Origin: CAZFBR01 sp035353495 [NCBI: uncultured bacterium]
Lineage (GTDB): Bacteria; DAOPZR01
NCBI GenBank assembly: GCA_964517215.1
Contig: CAZFBR010000198.1
Coordinates: 1 to 6,612 of the forward strand
Length of the DNA stretch: 6,612 nt
Reading direction: 5' to 3'
Below are positions 1 to 4,863 of this stretch, piece by piece (positions within the stretch are counted from its first letter, which is position 1; every line of letters begins with the position of its first letter). The translations under genes were made by a program, and so were the position numbers. A model generated the notes under the pieces. It saw only the letters and a list, made by a program, of their open reading frames with translations. It did not search any database and was not told where the DNA came from.

Positions 1-2
1 TT

Positions 3-146
3 TGCAAATCGGTGAATGACGGTGTTAGCTGGACGACGTATACGACGGCGGCGGGTCTCGGTTCTGATACGGTGTATGGTTTGGCGGTTATTGGTGATAC
101 GATTTGGGCGGCAACGGAAAACGGTTTGTCCCGCTCGAATAATTGA
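3..146 (+). pseudogene. Upstream fragment of secreted beta-propeller protein, ending at an in-frame TGA
   Basis: The frame is open from the window edge to TGA at 144-146 and reads as propeller blade sequence: a D-G-V-S-W-T-T-Y opening, then T-V-Y-G-L-A, D-T-I-W-A-A-T-E-N-G-L. The same frame resumes the same blade pattern directly after the stop, with tryptophan codons spaced exactly 126 bases apart (30 and 156; 105 and 231). The stop therefore falls inside a repeat, not at a natural protein end. In the aligned previous blade the stop position corresponds to an Asp in the turn N-D-G before the Trp. A single T-to-G change would give GGA (Gly), a residue that suits such a turn. Most likely this is the 5' part of the gene continuing at 147-1901, interrupted by a nonsense mutation or a base-call error. 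The true start lies outside the window. Confidence 0.7.
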
Positions 147-281
147 AAGGCGACATGGACGAACTACACCACGGTGCAGGGTTTGCCGGGTAATACGGTC
201 TATGATGTGGCGGCAACGTTGGACACCGTCTGGGTGGCAACGGATGTAATCGGTGGCGGAGTGGCGTGCGCGACCCCGCCC
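30..281 (+). repeat. Two tandem propeller-blade repeats, 126-base period
   Basis: Two blades of 42 codons begin at the Trp codons at 30 and 156. Shared landmarks at the same phase are W-T-x-Y-T-T, G-L, T-V-Y, and W-x-A-T. At DNA level, positions 105-118 and 231-244 differ by one base (a tgg-g[c/t]g-gca-acg-ga string). Two more divergent blades follow (Trp codons near 291 and 429), so at least four are visible. This is protein-level repetition of the kind seen in BNR/two-component-regulator-type propellers, not a mobile repeat. Confidence 0.7.
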
Positions 282-1901
282 TATACCACATGGCGGCGAT
301 CCGGCGCGGCGAATGGAATGGCCGTGGATGGCAATTTCTGCCTGCGCATTGATGGTGAAACGGTGTGGGCGGGGAGCGCTGCCAGTGATTACGGCGGCAT
401 CAATTACAGCATCAACCAAGGAATATCGTGGATCAGTGATTCGTCGGCGAAGAACAATGGCATTATTGATAATTTTTTCTTTGGCATGGATGTCGATGGC
501 AATTACATGTATTTGGCGGCGAAGAATGGCGTCTGCCGCTATAACAAGCGGGCGCCGCAAGTCGTGCTCACTTCGCCACAACACGGAGCGTCACTGAACG
601 CCGCCAATGTGGCGATCATGGGCACCGTGGCTGATTACGAAGGATCGCTGACGTGGACGCTGGCATATGCGCCCGGTCGCTACCCGTATCAGGGAACCTT
701 CACCCCAATCGGGGAGCAGGGGACCAGTAACGTTTTTGACAGCCTGCTGCGCTCGTGGGACGTTTCGTCGCTGGATGGCGACACCTTCTATACCATCCGC
801 TTGCGCGCCATTGACAACAATAACATCGACAACGAGTGCTATGCGGTGGTGTACAAGGCGGCGAGCGGCGCGGTGGTATTTACCAGTCCGGGCGCGGGCG
901 AGGAAGTTGGCGGCGTGGTCAGTGTTAGCGTTGTCGCAACTGACAGTGATGGGGTGGCGGCGGTGCAATGGCAGTATTCGTTGGACTCCAATGAGGGCGA
1001 TAGTGGTTCTTGGACGAATTGCGTGGCGGATTCGGGGAGCAACCCCGATTCGTTTGCGCCCTATGCGTTTCGCTGGCAGACCCTGCCGGCATCGGGCAAG
1101 GACAATATGGTCTGGCTGCGTGCGCGGTTGCTCGACAATCTCGGCTTTTATTCGGAATGGACACAGCGGGTGATCGCGGTCAACAACCAGGCGGTGGACC
1201 CGGCGGTGCAGAACACGGTAACCAGCACGGACCGGAACGGCTCGCTCTACCTGCCGCCCAACGCGCTGGGGTCGGCGACGGTCGTGACGGTGACCCGGAT
1301 GAGCGCGGTGAGCGATCCGCCGGCGGCGACCGTCACCGCCATCGGGATTGGCTATGAGCTGTATCCCGACGGTACCACGCTGGCCAAGCCCGGGACGCTG
1401 ACGCTCAAGTGGACCGACGCGGAGGCGGTGGGTTTTGACGAGAACAGTTTCGCGCTCTACGGCTGGAACAACGCCACGTCGGCGTGGGAGAAGATCGGCG
1501 GCACGGTCAATGCCGCCAGCAACACCATCACGGCGGCGGTGACCGGCTTCAAGCAGTATGCGATCATGGAGGACAAGTCGGGCGCCCAGCTCGCGCCCGG
1601 CCTCAGCCAGGTCAACGCCCAGCCGCGGGTCTTCACCCCGTCGGGGAGCGGGTACAGCGACCATTGCGATATCTCGTTCACGCTCGGCTCGCCCGAGTCG
1701 GTGACGATCAAGGCCTACGGCCTGAACGGGCGGCTGGTGCGCGAAATTGCCGAGAACCGCGGGTATCCGGCGGGGAGCAACGTGGTGGCGTGGGACGGAC
1801 GCAACGACGACGGCGACTATGCGGCCAACGGGCTGTATATCATCACCATCGAGGCGGGGAGCAGCACGGAGAAGAAGACCGTGGTGCTGATGAACAAGTG
1901 A
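174..1901 (+). CDS. Secreted beta-propeller/Ig protein with FlgD-like C-terminal domain (N-terminus lost)
   Basis: Likely a cell-surface or secreted protein; its exact substrate is unknown. Numbering from the GTG at 174 (575 aa), the visible order is: remaining propeller blades (about 1-125); a first Ig-like domain (about 127-229) with T-S-P-x-x-G-A-S-L and D-G-D-T-F-Y-T-I-R-L-R-A-x-D signatures; a second Ig-like domain (about 232-337); a beta-rich, ZU5-like segment (about 350-465, G-Y-E-L-Y-P-D-G-T); and a FlgD-type Ig domain (about 484-575) with R-V-F-T-P, L-N-G-R-L-V-R, W-D-G-R-N-D-D-G and G-L-Y-I-I-T-I-E. FlgD-like domains at this position often serve as C-terminal sorting or anchoring modules in secreted proteins. 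The GTG at 174 is only the first start after the TGA at 144; it has no clear ribosome binding site and sits mid-blade, so it is probably not the native start. The 5' third is poorer in GC than the rest. Confidence 0.72.
   Translation: MQGLPGNTVYDVAATLDTVWVATDVIGGGVACATPPYTTWRRSGAANGMAVDGNFCLRIDGETVWAGSAASDYGGINYSINQGISWISDSSAKNNGIIDNFFFGMDVDGNYMYLAAKNGVCRYNKRAPQVVLTSPQHGASLNAANVAIMGTVADYEGSLTWTLAYAPGRYPYQGTFTPIGEQGTSNVFDSLLRSWDVSSLDGDTFYTIRLRAIDNNNIDNECYAVVYKAASGAVVFTSPGAGEEVGGVVSVSVVATDSDGVAAVQWQYSLDSNEGDSGSWTNCVADSGSNPDSFAPYAFRWQTLPASGKDNMVWLRARLLDNLGFYSEWTQRVIAVNNQAVDPAVQNTVTSTDRNGSLYLPPNALGSATVVTVTRMSAVSDPPAATVTAIGIGYELYPDGTTLAKPGTLTLKWTDAEAVGFDENSFALYGWNNATSAWEKIGGTVNAASNTITAAVTGFKQYAIMEDKSGAQLAPGLSQVNAQPRVFTPSGSGYSDHCDISFTLGSPESVTIKAYGLNGRLVREIAENRGYPAGSNVVAWDGRNDDGDYAANGLYIITIEAGSSTEKKTVVLMNK
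1898..1901 (+). other. GTGA start/stop overlap (translational coupling)
   Basis: The GTG start of the barrel gene overlaps the TGA stop of the propeller gene by three bases in a GTGA motif. No strong Shine-Dalgarno sequence sits at the usual distance; the nearest purine-rich run (ggagaagaag) is about 20 bases upstream. This favours re-initiation by ribosomes finishing the upstream gene. The start is supported by the signal peptide that begins exactly here. Confidence 0.65.
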
Positions 1902-4276
1902 GCGCGCGCATCCCTGCGGCAGCGGTCGCGCTGGCGGTCCTGCTTGCCGCCGTCGTTCCCGCTGCGGCGTTCGACGGCAATCCGGTCGGGGCGCGGCCCT
2001 TGGGCATGGGCGAGGCGTTCAGCGCGGTGCCGGGCGATGCCAACTGCCTGCAGTGGAATCCCGCCGGACTGGCGTTCCTGACCCACAAGGAATTCAATTC
2101 GATGTACGCCGACCTGTACGGCCTCGACCTGAAGAATTCCTACATCACCTACGCCTCGCCCTGGGGCGAAAACGGCGGGGTGGGCGTCGACTGGGCGCGG
2201 GTCGGGTTTGACGACAGCGAACTCTATTACAACGATGACCGCGTCACCTTTGCCGGCGGCTATCGGTTCTTGCGCGACCTGAGTGCGGGGATGGCGGCGC
2301 GCTATTACGGGCAGGATATCAAGCTGGACAACCGCAGCGTGGGGAGCGGCAGCGGCTGGGGTTTCGACTTCGGCCTGCTGTATGCCTTCGGCGACCGTGA
2401 AGCGAACGACGATGCCTATACGTTCGGTTTTCTGCAGAACGCCTACCGCAGCGGCTGGTACCGCTGGCTGGGCAAGTACAAATTCCGCACCGCGCTGACG
2501 GTGCACGACCTCAACGATCCCGAAATCACCTACGACGCGGGGGGGCAGGCGACGGTTGCCACGGCCCAGTGGACCTGGGGTTTGGCGGCGGAGCCGGTCA
2601 AGGGGCTGACGGTGGCGTTCGACCTGAACGACCGCTACAACCTCGGTTGCGAATACTGGTGGCAGGGTCTGGTGGCGGTGCGGGCCGGGTTGCAGCGCGA
2701 TTTCGACGGAGACAAGAGCATGGTCTGGTCGCTGGGCGCGGGCGCCGCCTACCGCAATTTCCAGTGCGACTATGCCTACACCGATTATCCGACGCTTGAT
2801 GCGACGCACCGGTTTTCCATCGCCTGGATGTACGATTTCTACGATGCGCAGGTGATGATCGAGCGGGCAGCGGTCTATGACCTCTACGCCTCGAATTACA
2901 AATCGTATGTCGGGTCCCCGGCGGGCGAGGTGGTGCTGCGCAATAATGCCGATGAACCGTTCACGGTCAAGGTCGGCGCCTTCGTCGAGGGATATACCGA
3001 TGCCTTTACCGAGCAGGAAGTGACCCTGGCGCCGCGCTCGACCAAGAATGTGCCGCTCAATCTCGTCTTCAATGACAAGGTCCGCCATGTGACCAAGGAC
3101 GTGGCGGTGCAGGCGCGGGTGCGCATCCGCTACGACAGCGACCGGCGCGCCAACGAGCGCGAGGTGGCGCAGAAGCTCACCATCTACGGGGTGAACTCGC
3201 TCACCTGGTCGGAGCCGCTGCGCTACGGTGCGTTCATCCAGGCCAAGGACGAGGTGGTGCAGGAGTTCGTCCGCGGGCTGGTCAGCCGCGGCGAGAAGGT
3301 GCCGACCTGGCTGACCCCGAACATTTTCCGCGCCATGCAGATCTATGACGCGCTGGGGGCGGCGGGGATCCGCTACGTGCGGGACCCGAACATTTCGCTG
3401 GCGGCGGCGCTGGGCGGGGAAATTGCCGTTGATTATGTGCAGCATCCGCGCGAACTGCTGCTGCGCCGCACCGGCGATTGCGACGACATGGTGGCGCTGT
3501 ACGCCTCCTGCCTGGAGAATATCCAGATTGCGACCATGCTGGTGCTGACGCCCGACCATATCTTCCTCATGTTCGACAGCGGCCTGCCCAAAGGGGTGGT
3601 CAGCGAGGCGGACATCGCGCGCGGACTGTATATTGTCCGCGAAGACCGCGTCTGGATGCCGGTCGAGTGCACGCTGATGGGAACGGACTTTTCCGCCGCC
3701 TGGCGCGAGGGCGCGGTGCAGTACACGCGCGTCTTCGATCGCGACAACGTGACCCTGATCAACACCGCGCAGGCCTGGAACACCTACGAGCCGCCGACGC
3801 TCGATCCCATCGCGCAGCGGGCCACGTACGAGGACAGCGCGTATCAGGCGCTGCTGGCGACGGACGACGCCAAGTATCGCGCCTACAAGGAAGAGGAAAT
3901 CCAGAAACTCATCCTCACCTGGGGGAGCAAGCTGCCGGACGACAATGCGCGCAAATTCTACGCCGGCCTGCTCTACAGCCAGGCCGCGTTTTATGACGAG
4001 GGGCTGCGCTATTTCAGCGAGGTGGCGCAGGCCAACCCGCGCTATCCCGGCGTGCATGTCAATCTCGGCAATCTGCACCTGATCCGCGAAAACTACGCGC
4101 AGGCCGCCAGCGAGTACACGCAGGCGCTGGCGCAGGATCCCTATGTGGCCAGCGCGCACCTCAATCTGGCCCTGCTGCTCTTCCGCGAGGGCAAACCCGA
4201 CGACGCGCGGACGCATTATCTCGAAGCGCAGGATCTCGATCCGAAATACCGCGGCTACTTCCCCGAACTGGAATAG
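1898..4276 (+). CDS. PorV/UPF0164-like outer-membrane barrel fused to transglutaminase-like domain and TPRs
   Basis: This 792-aa protein starts at GTG 1898, which gives a clean signal peptide (hydrophobic 6-20, A-A-A before F25). Residues about 26-314 look like a PorV/UPF0164-type barrel: G-A-R-P-L-G-M-G-E-A-F and W-N-P-A-G-L-A-F near the N-terminus, alternating aromatic strands, and a terminal strand H-R-F-S-I-A-W-M-Y-D-F. Residues about 330-435 are a beta-sandwich-like linker. Residues about 440-600 resemble the transglutaminase/papain-fold superfamily: G-D-C-D-D with Cys528, D-H-I-F with His554, then W-M-P-V-E-C-T with Glu590 where the family usually has Asp. Three 34-residue TPRs follow at 683-716, 717-750 and 751-784. 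The barrel should sit in the outer membrane with the extension probably periplasmic; side and activity (protease, transglutaminase or binding only) are unproven. It is coupled to the FlgD-domain gene upstream and lies four bases before the next gene. Domain calls are from motifs only. Confidence 0.8.
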   Translation: MSARIPAAAVALAVLLAAVVPAAAFDGNPVGARPLGMGEAFSAVPGDANCLQWNPAGLAFLTHKEFNSMYADLYGLDLKNSYITYASPWGENGGVGVDWARVGFDDSELYYNDDRVTFAGGYRFLRDLSAGMAARYYGQDIKLDNRSVGSGSGWGFDFGLLYAFGDREANDDAYTFGFLQNAYRSGWYRWLGKYKFRTALTVHDLNDPEITYDAGGQATVATAQWTWGLAAEPVKGLTVAFDLNDRYNLGCEYWWQGLVAVRAGLQRDFDGDKSMVWSLGAGAAYRNFQCDYAYTDYPTLDATHRFSIAWMYDFYDAQVMIERAAVYDLYASNYKSYVGSPAGEVVLRNNADEPFTVKVGAFVEGYTDAFTEQEVTLAPRSTKNVPLNLVFNDKVRHVTKDVAVQARVRIRYDSDRRANEREVAQKLTIYGVNSLTWSEPLRYGAFIQAKDEVVQEFVRGLVSRGEKVPTWLTPNIFRAMQIYDALGAAGIRYVRDPNISLAAALGGEIAVDYVQHPRELLLRRTGDCDDMVALYASCLENIQIATMLVLTPDHIFLMFDSGLPKGVVSEADIARGLYIVREDRVWMPVECTLMGTDFSAAWREGAVQYTRVFDRDNVTLINTAQAWNTYEPPTLDPIAQRATYEDSAYQALLATDDAKYRAYKEEEIQKLILTWGSKLPDDNARKFYAGLLYSQAAFYDEGLRYFSEVAQANPRYPGVHVNLGNLHLIRENYAQAASEYTQALAQDPYVASAHLNLALLLFREGKPDDARTHYLEAQDLDPKYRGYFPELE

Positions 4277-4280
4277 CCGG

Positions 4281-4859
4281 ATGAAAAAACCGCCCGCTGT
4301 TATCGCCCGGGCGGCGGCACCGCTGACCGCGCGCACGTTCCTGCGCGGCGTGTTCCGCGCACCCGGTCCGCACAGCGATGCCGTGCTCGCCCTGCCGCTC
4401 TGCCGGCTGCTGCTGCTGGCGGCCGCCTGCCTGCTGGTGCCGTCGCTGGCGCGGATGCTGATCTACCAGATCGGCCCGCAGTACACCTATCCGGTCAATC
4501 TGGGCCATCTGTTGCTCTTTGCCGCGCTGCTCGCGGGCGGCGGCCGCTGGTGCGGGACGGGCGTGCCCTATTCGCTGGCGGTGCGCATCGTTGCGGCGAG
4601 CACCCCCTGCGTGATTATCGGCAGCATTCCCGGGCTGCACTGGCCGGCGATGGGCTGGCAGCTGTGGCTGATCGTCCAGCGCCTGCACCATTATTGCGCC
4701 GCGCCCTGGCGCCGCGCGGCGTACCTGGCGGTGCTGGCGCTTCTCGCCGCCACGACCGTCGCCACGGCGGTGCTGTGCGTGGCGCTGCCGGAGATTCCCC
4801 GGGAACTGCGGGGGCCGTTCTACCCGCTGATCGAGTCCGTGCGCACGTTCTTCCGCTGA
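4281..4859 (+). CDS. Polytopic inner-membrane protein, possibly Yip1-like
   Basis: A 192-aa protein with a basic N-terminus and about five hydrophobic segments (approximately 34-57, 72-87, 98-117, 123-138 and 146-169). An amphipathic lead, T-F-L-R-G-V-F-R-A-P, precedes the first segment, and P-C-V-I-I-G-S-I-P-G-L sits between membrane segments. This layout, with a short F/R/P-containing lead, four to five helices and a mid-protein pro-gly loop, resembles bacterial Yip1-domain proteins, whose function is mostly unknown. The family call is tentative. It starts at ATG four bases after the barrel gene's TAG and ends four bases before the protease ATG, so it is clearly part of the same transcript. 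There is no strong Shine-Dalgarno sequence, which suggests coupling. A role in membrane insertion or in supporting the envelope proteins around it would be guesswork. Confidence 0.75.
   Translation: MKKPPAVIARAAAPLTARTFLRGVFRAPGPHSDAVLALPLCRLLLLAAACLLVPSLARMLIYQIGPQYTYPVNLGHLLLFAALLAGGGRWCGTGVPYSLAVRIVAASTPCVIIGSIPGLHWPAMGWQLWLIVQRLHHYCAAPWRRAAYLAVLALLAATTVATAVLCVALPEIPRELRGPFYPLIESVRTFFR
4284..4314 (-). terminator. Possible minus-strand intrinsic terminator overlapping a plus-strand start
   Basis: On the minus strand, a perfect 7-bp all-GC stem (CCGCCCG at 4314-4308 with CGGGCGG at 4296-4290, 11-base loop) is followed at once by six T residues (4289-4284). That is the form of a Rho-independent terminator acting on antisense transcription. 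On the plus strand the same bases encode M-K-K-P-P-A at the start of the membrane protein gene, so the A-run is simply two Lys codons. A chance origin in GC-rich DNA is quite possible, and no minus-strand gene is recognised upstream of it. Confidence 0.2.
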
Positions 4860-4863
4860 CCCG

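Noticed and set aside
144-146. TGA read as glycine (SR1/Gracilibacteria-type code)
   Set aside because: TGA at 1899-1901 and 4857-4859 clearly ends genes at sensible places followed at once by new starts, so TGA is a stop here.
144-190. Selenocysteine insertion at the TGA
   Set aside because: No convincing bacterial SECIS-like hairpin directly downstream, and the aligned position in the other blade is an ordinary turn residue rather than Cys.
591-1664. Minus-strand open frame of 357 codons
   Set aside because: Shadow of the Ig-domain region; Arg-rich, no domain or signal.
1484-1897. Upstream extension of the barrel gene's frame to 1484
   Set aside because: It would overlap the FlgD-domain gene by over 400 bases and encodes Arg/Gln-rich shadow sequence; the signal peptide begins exactly at GTG 1898.
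1817-4336. Very long minus-strand open frame (839 codons)
   Set aside because: It is antisense to the barrel fusion gene; the translation is rich in Arg/His/Val/Ile with no recognisable domain, the usual mirror of a GC-rich gene, whereas the plus strand has a signal peptide, TPRs and catalytic motifs.
4860-4863. Promoter or terminator between the membrane protein and the protease
   Set aside because: Only four bases separate the genes and no hairpin or promoter-like elements are visible in the flanks.
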